15,277 bases of DNA from a bacterium (GCA_021789455.1 JAJYJN010000025.1:1-15277); one strand, 5' to 3'; counted from the stretch's first letter, positions 1 through 7,295 are shown. The notes: generated from the sequence alone by a model not told the origin. Numbers and translations: made by a program.

Positions 1-683
1 ATAACGCGTATATTATTCTTGCTTTGATAGGATTGTTCGAAACTACGTCGAAACCCGTATATTTTGTTTACGCAAAAAAAATAGCGGAATACGTTATCAA
101 AAATTTTTACGACGGCGAAAAGGGCGGTTTTTTTGATATAAAGCATACGACAAAAAGTTCCAAAATAGGTTTTTTAAGCCACAAGGAAAAAAATATTGCG
201 GACTACGGCGGTTATTCGCAAAACGCGTCCATATTGTCCGCCATGTCTAAACTTCATATGCTTACCGGAGAAGTTCAGTTTAAAAACGTAATATTAAAAT
301 CTTTCGAATATTTTATAAACGAAGCAAATTTGCTAAAACATAACGCATCCGCTTATTTAATAAGCCTTATAGATTATGCGTCCGGGACGGACGTAAATAT
401 TATCGCGGGCAGATACGGCGATAAAGCCGTCGCCGATTTTTTCGATATGCCGGGCAAGTTTAGCGGCGGCGATAAATTAAAGGCGGGTTTGAATGCGTTT
501 AATTTATTCGTCGATATGAATAATAAGGATTTGACAGAAAGTTATTCCGGTTTTGAAGGGTTTGAAAAAGGAGATGCGTTGATTCTGGAGGAGATTAGAA
601 ACGCCGCCGCCGAATTCGGCAGGGTAAAAAAGCCGCTGGTTTTCCAGTGCGGGAACAAATCCTGCAGCGTAAAAATTTTATAA
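1..683 (+). CDS. Thioredoxin-domain (YyaL/DUF255 family) protein, C-terminal part only
   Basis: The frame is open to the left edge (first full codon at 3-5), so the gene begins outside the window and the apparent TTG start at 24 is internal. What remains is about 227 residues of the helical barrel that follows the thioredoxin domain in YyaL/SPATA20-type proteins. The supporting features are a FYDGEKGGFFD segment, a YGGYSQNAS segment in the place of the family's PSGNS-type motif, TG soon after, an AGRYGD stretch, and a closing CGNKSCSVK matching the family's C-terminal CxxxxC tail. The thioredoxin domain, with any catalytic CxxC, would lie upstream and cannot be judged. The biochemical role of the family is poorly defined in bacteria. 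The gene after it has its own promoter-like sequence, so the two need not be co-transcribed. Family assignment is fairly sure, function is not. Confidence 0.75.
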   Translation, partial: NAYIILALIGLFETTSKPVYFVYAKKIAEYVIKNFYDGEKGGFFDIKHTTKSSKIGFLSHKEKNIADYGGYSQNASILSAMSKLHMLTGEVQFKNVILKSFEYFINEANLLKHNASAYLISLIDYASGTDVNIIAGRYGDKAVADFFDMPGKFSGGDKLKAGLNAFNLFVDMNNKDLTESYSGFEGFEKGDALILEEIRNAAAEFGRVKKPLVFQCGNKSCSVKIL

Positions 684-727
684 ATTTTAAAAAAAATAAA
701 TAAAAAATAAAATTATGCCGATATTTC

Positions 728-757
728 TTGACATAAATTAATATGTTGTAGTAATAT
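728..757 (+). promoter_or_regulatory. Putative sigma70-type promoter for the LysM/NlpC gene
   Basis: TTGACA at 728-733 is a perfect -35 consensus. After an 18-bp spacer comes TAATAT at 752-757 as -10. Transcription would start near 764, giving a leader of about 70 nt before the ATG at 837. The leader ends in a purine-rich GGGGGGAA stretch (823-830) that can act as ribosome-binding site. Confidence 0.5.
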
Positions 758-836
758 ACTTTACTATTAATATATTGATATCCGATATATACGGCGTATA
801 AACAGTTTAACGGTTTGAAAGCGGGGGGAAATCCGT

Positions 837-2096
837 ATGAAAAGAGTATTGGTTTTGCCGATATTTTTTACAATACTTTTTATTTTAATTTCTAATGCCT
901 ATTCATACGTTAACGTCGTTACCGTCCGTCCCGGAGCTACGCTTGGACAGATAGCAAACGCACATAACACCACCGTAGCTTCTATAATGTCCTTAAACGG
1001 CCTTCATAACTACGTCATATATCCCGGCGAGAGATTAAAAGTTCCTTCGTCATCCGGCGCGGGCTCTTACCGCCCGTATCATCCGGCTCCTTCGTTCGGA
1101 CGCTATACCGTCCAGTTCGGAGACACCCTTTCGTTAATAGCCCAGAAATACGGAACTTCTATCGCCGAATTAAGAAGGTTAAACCATCTTTATTCCAACG
1201 TTATAAGACAGGGTGCGGTCCTTACGGTGCCTCTAGAAAATTCCGCCGTCTCCGCCGTTTCATATATTACCGTCCGTCCCGGAGCTACGCTTGGACAGAT
1301 AGCAAACGCACATAACACCACCGTAGCTTCTATAATGTCCTTAAACGGCCTTCATAACTACGTCATATATCCCGGCGAGAGATTAAAAGTTCCTTCGTCA
1401 TCCGGCGCGGGCTCTTACCGCCCGTATCATCCGGCTCCTTCGTTCGGACGCTATACCGTCCAGTTCGGAGACACCCTTTCGTTAATAGCCCAGAAATACG
1501 GAACTTCTATCGCCGAATTAAGAAGGTTAAACCATCTTTATTCCAACGTTATAAGACAGGGTGCGGTCCTTACGGTGCCGGAAAGCTATAAAACATATAA
1601 AACAGCTCAAAATAACGCCGGCGGCAAAAAATACGATTATTACGCCGGCAATAATTATAATGCGGCGACGTTTAAGGTTTTAAATCCCGATAACTGCAAA
1701 GTTAAAAATAAAGCGGCCGGCAAATTCGGCTTAGGGAAGAAAATAGTCGATGTAGCATACAGATATAAAGGCGTTCCGTATGTGTGGGGCGGAACAACCG
1801 ATACTGGAATGGATTGTTCCGGCTTAGTCCAGCATGTTTTTTTGAAATTAGGCATCCATCTTCCAAGGACGGCGGCTGAGCAGGCGAGATTGGGCACATA
1901 CGTTCCGAAAGACGAGCTTAAGCCCGGAGATTTGCTGTTTTTCAGGACATACGCTTCGTATATTTCGCATGTCGGAATATATATAGGTCACGGGAAATTC
2001 ATTCAGGAAAATTACGATGCGGGGAAAGTTACTATTAACAGTTTAAACGACGAGTACTTCGAAAGAACCTACGCTTTTGCGAAAGCCGTTAAATAA
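837..2096 (+). CDS. Secreted LysM x4 - NlpC/P60 peptidoglycan endopeptidase
   Basis: Predicted periplasmic or cell-wall cysteine peptidase that cuts peptide stems of peptidoglycan, anchored to glycan by LysM domains. Residues 1-23 are a signal peptide (basic MKR, then a hydrophobic core, SNAYS end). Four LysM domains follow in an A-B-A-B order at about 28-70, 90-132, 144-186 and 206-248. A polar linker (249-295) leads to an NlpC/P60 domain from about 300 to 419. The catalytic Cys327 sits in DCSGL and the catalytic His378 in SHVGIYIG. Gln390 (FIQE) is at the third polar position, where Q or N is an accepted variant. The A-B pair is duplicated with identical DNA. The ATG at 837 is chosen because the signal peptide begins there and a G-rich Shine-Dalgarno precedes it. 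lgt follows after 27 bp. The exact bond cleaved cannot be told from sequence. Confidence 0.93.
   Translation: MKRVLVLPIFFTILFILISNAYSYVNVVTVRPGATLGQIANAHNTTVASIMSLNGLHNYVIYPGERLKVPSSSGAGSYRPYHPAPSFGRYTVQFGDTLSLIAQKYGTSIAELRRLNHLYSNVIRQGAVLTVPLENSAVSAVSYITVRPGATLGQIANAHNTTVASIMSLNGLHNYVIYPGERLKVPSSSGAGSYRPYHPAPSFGRYTVQFGDTLSLIAQKYGTSIAELRRLNHLYSNVIRQGAVLTVPESYKTYKTAQNNAGGKKYDYYAGNNYNAATFKVLNPDNCKVKNKAAGKFGLGKKIVDVAYRYKGVPYVWGGTTDTGMDCSGLVQHVFLKLGIHLPRTAAEQARLGTYVPKDELKPGDLLFFRTYASYISHVGIYIGHGKFIQENYDAGKVTINSLNDEYFERTYAFAKAVK
919..1579 (+). repeat. Perfect 313-bp direct repeat (period 348 bp) inside the LysM gene
   Basis: Bases 919-1231 and 1267-1579 match at every position by direct comparison, including all silent sites, and are separated by 35 bp. 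Each copy covers two LysM domains (residues 29-132 and 145-248). The period is 348 bp = 116 codons, so gain or loss of one unit keeps the reading frame. Confidence 0.95.
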
Positions 2097-2123
2097 AAAT
2101 AAATAAAAATAAAAAAATAAATT

Positions 2124-2981
2124 ATGCTTAATTTTAATAACTGGTACGCCCCTAATCCCGTCGTTTTTTTCGGGAGACTTCCCGTTCACTGGTACGGAAT
2201 ATTAATCGGAATAGGTTTTGTTTTAGGCATAGCCATTGCTTATTTCAGGGCAAAATCCTGGGGAGAAGACCCCGAAAATATAATCAACATTATGGTTTTT
2301 GCCATACCGGTTTCGATTATTTTTGCCCGACTTTATTATGTAATATTCGCGTGGGGATACTACGCGAATAACCCGTTAAGCATTTTTTATATTTGGCAGG
2401 GCGGACTGGCTATATACGGCGGCGAAATCGGCGGACTCCTGACGCTTTACTTATATACGCGCATAAAGAAACTTAACATCTGGCTCTATATAGACATGCT
2501 TGCGCCGAGCCTTCTTTTGGGGCAGGCTATAGGAAGATGGGGTAATTTTATAGACCAGCAGGCTTTCGGCTATCCGGTAAAGTGGGGACTGCCTATAGCA
2601 AAAGGGCTGCGTCCGGTAAACGCTTATACGCCCAAGCATCTGATATTCGGCTTATGGGGATATCCTTTCCAGACCGCCCACCCCGAAAACCTTACTATGT
2701 ATTCTCATTTCGAACCTTCGTTCTTTTTTGAATCGGTACCGGATTTTTTCGGATTCGTTTTTTTAATGTGGCTTTCGAGAAAAAAACCGAAAGTTGCCGG
2801 TAAAATCTTGATAGGCTATTTAATATGGTACGGAATCACGAGATTTTTTACCGAGGGAACGAGAATAGACAGCTTATGGCTCGGAAACAGCATCAGGGTT
2901 TCGCAGGTGCTTAGCATGTTCGCCGTAATAATTTCAATAGCCGTTATAATTTACAGGCGCTATAAATATAAAAGCATCTAG
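2124..2981 (+). CDS. lgt: Prolipoprotein diacylglyceryl transferase
   Basis: Inner-membrane enzyme that transfers diacylglycerol from phosphatidylglycerol to the lipobox cysteine of prolipoproteins, the first step of lipoprotein maturation. The 285-residue length is normal. Visible family blocks are HWYGILIGIGF near residue 22, GGLAIYGGEIGG near 95, the signature GQAIGRWGNFID near 137-148 containing the essential Arg/Asn, and the C-terminal GYLIWYGITRFFTEGTR with another conserved Arg, then IRVSQVLS. Tyr replaces the His of the FHGG segment known from E. coli; AIYGG variants are, to my knowledge, common in other phyla. Multiple hydrophobic segments fit a polytopic membrane protein. The start at 2124 fits the usual N-terminal length, but only an A/T-rich run precedes it, with no Shine-Dalgarno. 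It follows the LysM gene by 27 bp and is probably co-transcribed with it. Confidence 0.95.
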   Translation: MLNFNNWYAPNPVVFFGRLPVHWYGILIGIGFVLGIAIAYFRAKSWGEDPENIINIMVFAIPVSIIFARLYYVIFAWGYYANNPLSIFYIWQGGLAIYGGEIGGLLTLYLYTRIKKLNIWLYIDMLAPSLLLGQAIGRWGNFIDQQAFGYPVKWGLPIAKGLRPVNAYTPKHLIFGLWGYPFQTAHPENLTMYSHFEPSFFFESVPDFFGFVFLMWLSRKKPKVAGKILIGYLIWYGITRFFTEGTRIDSLWLGNSIRVSQVLSMFAVIISIAVIIYRRYKYKSI

Positions 2982-3001
2982 ATTCTCCTGTACCTTTATT
3001 C

Positions 3002-3143
3002 TTATGCCAACATCCGCTTTACGACGTATTCGATAACTGTGTATATTGCAGTTGCGAATGCAATATGCAAAAGTATCCTGCCGTAATATGAAATATCGAG
3101 TAAGACGACCAAATATATTTTTGAAGGAACGCGAGGCCGGTCA
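3002..3143 (-). pseudogene. Possible remnant: C-terminal tail of a CDP-alcohol phosphatidyltransferase-like (PgsA-type) gene
   Basis: The gap between lgt and the kinase gene is open on the minus strand to a TAA at 3004-3002. The final 40 residues read as a hydrophobic helix pair ending GRILLHIAFATAIYTVIEYV followed by basic residues. To my eye this resembles the last helix of PgsA-type phosphatidyltransferases (pattern G-x-x-LL-x-IA ... Y-S/T-x-x-x-Y). The frame runs into the kinase start, so no complete gene is possible. It could equally be a chance open frame. Low confidence. Confidence 0.2.
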
Positions 3144-4613
3144 TTGTTTATTATGATGTTTAATTTTATTAAAAATTTAAGTATCAAGTGGAAAATACTA
3201 TCCAGCGCTTTTATTATTTTTTTCTTTACTATTTTTATAAGCGACGGTATTTTTCTCTTGACTATATATAAAACTCTTTACTATAGAAATTCGTTTAAAA
3301 ATGAAAGATTAGCCGAAGTTATAGCTTCCTCCTTAAAATATCCCTTATATACGAAAAAGGCAGAATTTATTAAAAATTATTTAAGCGATATCATTAAGCA
3401 TCGCAAGATAGAAGGCAAAATAGAAGGATTAATCTTATATGACGCAAAAGGGGATTATGTAATAAGCTCCGGTAATTATTTTTCCGGTAATAAATTTGAT
3501 TCGCACGATAATAATAACGCTGATAAAAGGGGCAGCGGATTATTATTAAAACACCTGAATTATAACGGAAAAAATTTAGGAACGCTTGCCGTAAAATTTA
3601 ATTTAAAAAAAGAATTAAACGGCGTAAAAGTCCGTGTTTTTTGGGTCGGCATAAGATTTCTTGTAATTGCCGCCGGATTCATCGCTATAGGACTTTTTAT
3701 GTTTTATATGATAACGGTTTTTTTGACGAAACCTTTATCCGAGATAAAAAAAAATATAGAAGAAATAAAAAGCGGAAATTATAAAATAAATTTTAGAAGC
3801 AAATTTAACGATGAAATCGGAAGCGTTATAAACGCAATCAACTCAATGGCTTATGCGATAGAGGATTATATGAAAAGAATCGATTCTATAAATAAAGAGA
3901 AAAATGAATTAAACTGTATGGCTATTATGGGAGAAATGTCTGCAAACATCGCCCATGAGATAAAAAATGCCATATATATTATTTCCTCTGCCAATAATTA
4001 TATCGCCCATGAAACAAAAAATAAAATTGTCGAGGAGTTCGCAGGCATAATTAATAATGAGGTTAACAGGCTAAACCGCATGACGATAGATTTTTTGAGT
4101 TTTTCCCGCCAGAGAAGTCCAGAATTAACGCCTTTAGATATAAATAAACTTATAAACGATTCTCTTAGCATATCTAAATTTGAACTGTCAAATTTTAATA
4201 TAAAACTGATTAAAGATTTAGGTAGCAATATTCCGATTATAAACGGAGACCCGGAATTATTAAAACAGGTTATACTCAATTTAATAGTGAATGCTATTGA
4301 CGCAACATGCGCCGCAAATTCTTCTGCGGCAGTCGAATTTAAAAATAAGGTTATAAAAATAAGAACCATGGTTAAAAACGGATATTTAAACATTCATATA
4401 GAAAACAACGGACAGCCTATAGCTAAAGAAAATATGGAAAATATATTTAAACCGTTTTTTACTACTAAAAACGCCGGTTCGGGGCTCGGACTTCCTATGT
4501 CGTTGCGGATAATTAAGCTTCACGGCGGAACTATAGACGTTCAAAGCGATAAAAAAAGAACCGTTTTTAACGTAATCATCCCGATATTGCGCCAATCCGA
4601 ACAACTGTCATGA
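3144..4613 (+). CDS. Membrane-bound sensor histidine kinase (NtrB/ZraS-like)
   Basis: Sensor of a two-component system; autophosphorylates on His and should pass the phosphate to the regulator encoded 21 bp downstream. Order: short cytoplasmic N-terminus, TM1 about residues 18-42, an extracytoplasmic sensor of about 125 residues, TM2 about 170-194, HAMP about 195-250, the HisKA dimerisation helix with phosphoacceptor His271 in AHEIKN, and the ATPase domain with the N-box NLIVNAIDAT (Asn383) and G-box GSGLGL (445-450), ending near HGGTIDVQS. The sensor domain shows no motif I can tie to a ligand; it may be a PAS/Cache-like fold. The TTG at 3144 has GAGG at 3133-3136 at good spacing; ATGs at 3153 and 3156 are alternatives with poorer spacing. 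Given the downstream sox cluster, a sulfur-related or redox signal is an inference. Confidence 0.93.
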   Translation: MFIMMFNFIKNLSIKWKILSSAFIIFFFTIFISDGIFLLTIYKTLYYRNSFKNERLAEVIASSLKYPLYTKKAEFIKNYLSDIIKHRKIEGKIEGLILYDAKGDYVISSGNYFSGNKFDSHDNNNADKRGSGLLLKHLNYNGKNLGTLAVKFNLKKELNGVKVRVFWVGIRFLVIAAGFIAIGLFMFYMITVFLTKPLSEIKKNIEEIKSGNYKINFRSKFNDEIGSVINAINSMAYAIEDYMKRIDSINKEKNELNCMAIMGEMSANIAHEIKNAIYIISSANNYIAHETKNKIVEEFAGIINNEVNRLNRMTIDFLSFSRQRSPELTPLDINKLINDSLSISKFELSNFNIKLIKDLGSNIPIINGDPELLKQVILNLIVNAIDATCAANSSAAVEFKNKVIKIRTMVKNGYLNIHIENNGQPIAKENMENIFKPFFTTKNAGSGLGLPMSLRIIKLHGGTIDVQSDKKRTVFNVIIPILRQSEQLS

Positions 4614-4634
4614 TTTTTAATACAGGATAAATTA

Positions 4635-5999
4635 ATGGTTAAAATCCTATTAATAGACGACGAAAAAAATCTCTTAAGGGTGGTAAGCCTGAACTTAATA
4701 AAAAAAGGCTTTCTAGTGGATACGGCTATAAGCGCAGAGGAGGGGTTAGGACTTTTCTTAGAAAAAAAGTACGATGTAATATTGTGCGACCTTAAACTAT
4801 CCGGAATGAACGGCATCGAACTACTCTCCAAGGTTAGAAGTCTTGATAGGCAGACTGTTTTCATAATTATTACCGCATTCGGAAATATCGAACAGGCGGT
4901 TTACGCAATGAAGCTCGGCGCCGACGACTTTATCTCCAAGCCTGTCGATATAGAAGGGCTTGTTTTGAATTTAAATATATTTTTAAATAGAAACAAAGGC
5001 AGTAAATCTACCGATATAAAAACAACGGAGGACGAAGCCCTATTAAAGATTAAGGGCGGCTTCATATTTAAAAGTCCTAAAATCGGCGAGATTTTAAGCG
5101 AGATTTACTTAACCGCTAAATCTATGTCGAATATTCTAATAACCGGCGAAACGGGAACCGGAAAAGAACTTATTGCAAGAATTATACATAATTTGTCGGG
5201 TAGAAACGGAGAATTTGTTCCTATAAATTGCAGTGCGGTACCTACAGAACTTTTGGAAAACGAGTTTTTCGGACATGAAAAGGGGTCTTATACGGGCGCA
5301 ATCTCGATGCAAAAGGGAAAATTCGAAGCAGCCGAAGGAGGAACGCTTTTTTTGGACGAAATAGGAGAAATGCCTTTATTTACGCAGGCAAAATTATTAA
5401 GGGTAATACAGGATAAAGAATTTTCCAGAATAGGGTCTAATCTAAAAATCAAACTTAACTCAAGAATAATTTGTGCTACGAATATAGAGCTTGAAAGGGC
5501 GGTAATCGAAAAAAAATTCAGAGAAGACCTTTTTTATAGAATAAACGTGCTCCATTTTAAAATTCCGCCTCTAAGAGAAAGAAGAGAAGATATAATTCCG
5601 CTTGCCAATTTTTTCGTCAAAAAATACAGCGAACTTAATAAGAAGAATATAGAATCTATTTCCGATGAAGCGATAGAATTGTTGATGAATTATAGTTATC
5701 CCGGAAATATAAGGGAGCTTGAAAATATTATAGAGCGAGCGGTTATTATTTCTCCGTACGATATACTCGAACCGTCCTGTCTTCCAAAAACATTGAATAA
5801 CGAAGAATCCGGCGCGAAAGACGATAGAAGTCCAAACGATTTAATATCAGGCAATATAAAACTCGAATACGTAGAAAAAGAGTTGATTAAACGGGTACTC
5901 GGAGAAAACGGTTTTAATCAGACTAAGTCCGCCGCTGCACTCGGCATATCCAGAAAACAGCTTATAACCAAGATGAAAAAGTACAATCTTTTCAGATAA
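4635..5999 (+). CDS. NtrC-family sigma54-dependent response regulator
   Basis: Cytoplasmic enhancer-binding protein that remodels sigma54-RNA polymerase when phosphorylated. The receiver domain (1-120) has acidic pocket D8-D9, phosphoacceptor Asp52, Thr80 and Lys102. The AAA+ domain has Walker A GETGTGKE (171-178), the sigma54-contact loop as GSYTGA (217-222), Walker B LFLDEIGE (238-245) and an arginine-rich PPLRERRED segment. The C-terminal Fis-type helix-turn-helix ends the protein (QTKSAAALGISRKQLITKMK). The 454-residue length is typical. The loop carries Tyr where GAFTGA has Phe; this aromatic swap is expected to be tolerated. The partner kinase is immediately upstream, and palindromes plus a sigma54 promoter lie directly downstream, so local control of the sox cluster is the best-supported role. 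Binding specificity cannot be read from sequence alone. Confidence 0.95.
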   Translation: MVKILLIDDEKNLLRVVSLNLIKKGFLVDTAISAEEGLGLFLEKKYDVILCDLKLSGMNGIELLSKVRSLDRQTVFIIITAFGNIEQAVYAMKLGADDFISKPVDIEGLVLNLNIFLNRNKGSKSTDIKTTEDEALLKIKGGFIFKSPKIGEILSEIYLTAKSMSNILITGETGTGKELIARIIHNLSGRNGEFVPINCSAVPTELLENEFFGHEKGSYTGAISMQKGKFEAAEGGTLFLDEIGEMPLFTQAKLLRVIQDKEFSRIGSNLKIKLNSRIICATNIELERAVIEKKFREDLFYRINVLHFKIPPLRERREDIIPLANFFVKKYSELNKKNIESISDEAIELLMNYSYPGNIRELENIIERAVIISPYDILEPSCLPKTLNNEESGAKDDRSPNDLISGNIKLEYVEKELIKRVLGENGFNQTKSAAALGISRKQLITKMKKYNLFR

Positions 6000-6008
6000 A
6001 ACGCATAA

Positions 6009-6048
6009 TTGTCCATTTTAGGACAATAGCCTGTCCATTTTCGGACTT
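6009..6048 (+). promoter_or_regulatory. Tandem palindromic operators (candidate upstream activator sites)
   Basis: Two near-copies of one palindrome lie 10 bp after the regulator gene. Site 1 (6009-6026) is TTGTCC-ATTTTA-GGACAA, with perfect 6-bp arms. Site 2 (6033-6046) is GTCC-ATTTTC-GGAC. Their centres are 22 bp apart, about two helical turns, as expected for cooperative dimers of a Fis-type HTH activator. They are centred about 150 and 175 bp upstream of the transcription start predicted for the sigma54 promoter at 6165-6180. I saw no further copies in other intergenic regions. Confidence 0.65.
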
Positions 6049-6164
6049 TATTAGCAGTCAATCGTCTTTTATCGTGTGTCCCCCCCATGCAATCTTCTCG
6101 GGATTAATTGCCGCAAGTCCTTATAAAACCTGATTAAGATAAAAAAAATCAAATTTTGCATTAA

Positions 6165-6180
6165 TGGTATGCTTATTGCA
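6165..6180 (+). promoter_or_regulatory. Sigma54 (-24/-12) promoter for the sox cluster
   Basis: TGGTATG-CTTA-TTGCA matches the sigma54 consensus TGGCACG-N4-TTGCA. GG is at 6166-6167, exactly 10 bases separate it from GC at 6178-6179, and the whole -12 box TTGCA is intact. Transcription is predicted to begin near 6191. It is the only such match I noticed in the intergenic DNA, and it sits just downstream of a sigma54-activator gene and ahead of the sox genes. Confidence 0.7.
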
Positions 6181-6195
6181 ATTATAGACTTCATA

Positions 6196-6720
6196 ATGAT
6201 TCGTTATATTATTTTAAAAAAATCGGCCGTTGTATTTTTGCTCCTCGTTGTTTTTTTCGGAGGAATCGAAAATGCGCCAGGGGCGGGGGCAAAAACAGGA
6301 GGGATACGCTGGTTAAGTTTTCAAAAGGCGATGAAAAAAAATAAAAATTTTAAAAAGCCTTTTTTTGTCTGGTTCCATGAAACCGGCTGCGAATATTGCA
6401 TATTATTTGAGAAGAATATTTTATCCGAAAGAGAGGTGATTAATTTAATAAATGAAAATTTTTATCCGGTGGAGATAAACGCTTACGGCGGCAGAAAATA
6501 TGAATTCTTTGACGGAAAAAAATACGGCGGAAAATCATTATCGTCCAAATTTAATGTGATAGGTTTCCCGACCTCGATATTTTTCGATTCTCATTATAAA
6601 AAAATATTTTATCTGCCGGGTTATTGGAATAAAAAAGATTTTATGCTTGTACTAGGCTGGATATCAAGTAAATCATATAAAAGAGAATCTTTGAGAAAAT
6701 ATTTTAAAAATAGTTTTTAA
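6196..6720 (+). CDS. SoxW-like periplasmic thioredoxin
   Basis: Secreted thioredoxin-fold protein, probably a thiol-disulfide reductase or chaperone for the periplasmic Sox proteins. Starting at 6196 it has a classic signal peptide (MIRYIILKK, hydrophobic AVVFLLLVVFF, exit near APGAGA). The mature domain carries the redox motif CEYC (Cys65 and Cys68) after a WFHETG strand, and the cis-proline loop GFPT about 70 residues later. The arrangement resembles SoxW and DUF255-type thioredoxins. An in-frame ATG at 6169 would add nine hydrophobic residues but lies between the -24 and -12 boxes, so 6196 is preferred. Neither start has a Shine-Dalgarno, and the predicted mRNA leader would be only about 5 nt. 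soxY follows after 35 bp. The fold is clear; the specific SoxW name rests mainly on context. Confidence 0.8.
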   Translation: MIRYIILKKSAVVFLLLVVFFGGIENAPGAGAKTGGIRWLSFQKAMKKNKNFKKPFFVWFHETGCEYCILFEKNILSEREVINLINENFYPVEINAYGGRKYEFFDGKKYGGKSLSSKFNVIGFPTSIFFDSHYKKIFYLPGYWNKKDFMLVLGWISSKSYKRESLRKYFKNSF

Positions 6721-6755
6721 TATGTAAACTTAAAAATGGAGGTTATCTAAAAATA

Positions 6756-7295
6756 ATGAAAAAAGAAAAAACCGAAAATTTTATTCCAAGGCGTGATTTT
6801 ATCGGAAAAACTATAAAGATTGCCGTTTCCGCCTTAATAGCGGATGGTTTAATCGGAACGGCTTTGAAACCGGCAGATGCCGAATCTAAAAAAATTTCAT
6901 TAAAACCTATAAAAATTAAAAAGGCTTACATAAAGGAGATAAACGGTAAAAAAGTTATATGGATTACAGGAACGCCCACGCCGGAGCAAAAACTTTTAAT
7001 ACCGAAATTAAGGCTGCCGTTAATTGCTCAGGACGGAGCTATGGTTCCTTTGACGATGGAAGTCAAACTGCCTATGTCGCAGCAGAAATACCTTAAAACG
7101 TTTTATGTTTGCGACCTCAATAATCCGCGTCATCTTGTAGGTTCATTCACTCTAACTCCCGCTAACGGAAGAGGTTATATTTCTACCAGGATAAAACTTC
7201 TTCAACAGTCTTACGTGCAGGTTCTTGCGGAGTATTCCGACGGAACCATTTACGGCGGCAGGGAACTCGTTAAAGTTACTGTAGGCGGATGCTAA
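6756..7295 (+). CDS. soxY: Sulfur-carrier protein SoxY with shortened C-terminus
   Basis: SoxY carries sulfur intermediates covalently on a cysteine at the tip of a flexible C-terminal arm, as a SoxYZ dimer in the periplasm. The N-terminus has a twin-arginine signal (PRRDFIGK, Arg12-Arg13, then a hydrophobic stretch and an ADA-type exit near residue 42). The body shows SoxY-like text such as PKLRLPLIAQDGAMVPLTME and NNPRHLVGSFTL. The protein ends VKVTVGGC, so the carrier Cys179 is the last residue; SoxY normally ends GGCGG, and two glycines are missing. A strong GGAGG (6738-6742) precedes the ATG. The 179-residue length otherwise fits a SoxY precursor. soxZ follows after 60 bp. Family identity is secure. 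Confidence 0.93.
   Translation: MKKEKTENFIPRRDFIGKTIKIAVSALIADGLIGTALKPADAESKKISLKPIKIKKAYIKEINGKKVIWITGTPTPEQKLLIPKLRLPLIAQDGAMVPLTMEVKLPMSQQKYLKTFYVCDLNNPRHLVGSFTLTPANGRGYISTRIKLLQQSYVQVLAEYSDGTIYGGRELVKVTVGGC

Noticed and set aside
2344..2370. 9-bp inverted repeat (TATTCGCGT / ACGCGAATA) inside lgt
   Set aside because: About one such repeat is expected by chance in a window of this length, and it sits in well-conserved coding sequence.
3043..3066. 8-bp inverted repeat (ATATTGCA / TGCAATAT) in the lgt-kinase gap
   Set aside because: Several 8-bp-arm repeats are expected by chance; no T-run, no promoter at a telling distance and no second copy.
3998..4393. 131-codon open frame on the minus strand inside the kinase gene
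   Set aside because: It lies opposite the conserved HisKA/ATPase region, has no start signal or family likeness, and is a shadow of the real frame.
6165..6195. Nine-residue longer start of the SoxW-like protein at 6169
   Set aside because: It falls inside the sigma54 promoter and spoils an otherwise standard signal peptide; 6196 was preferred.
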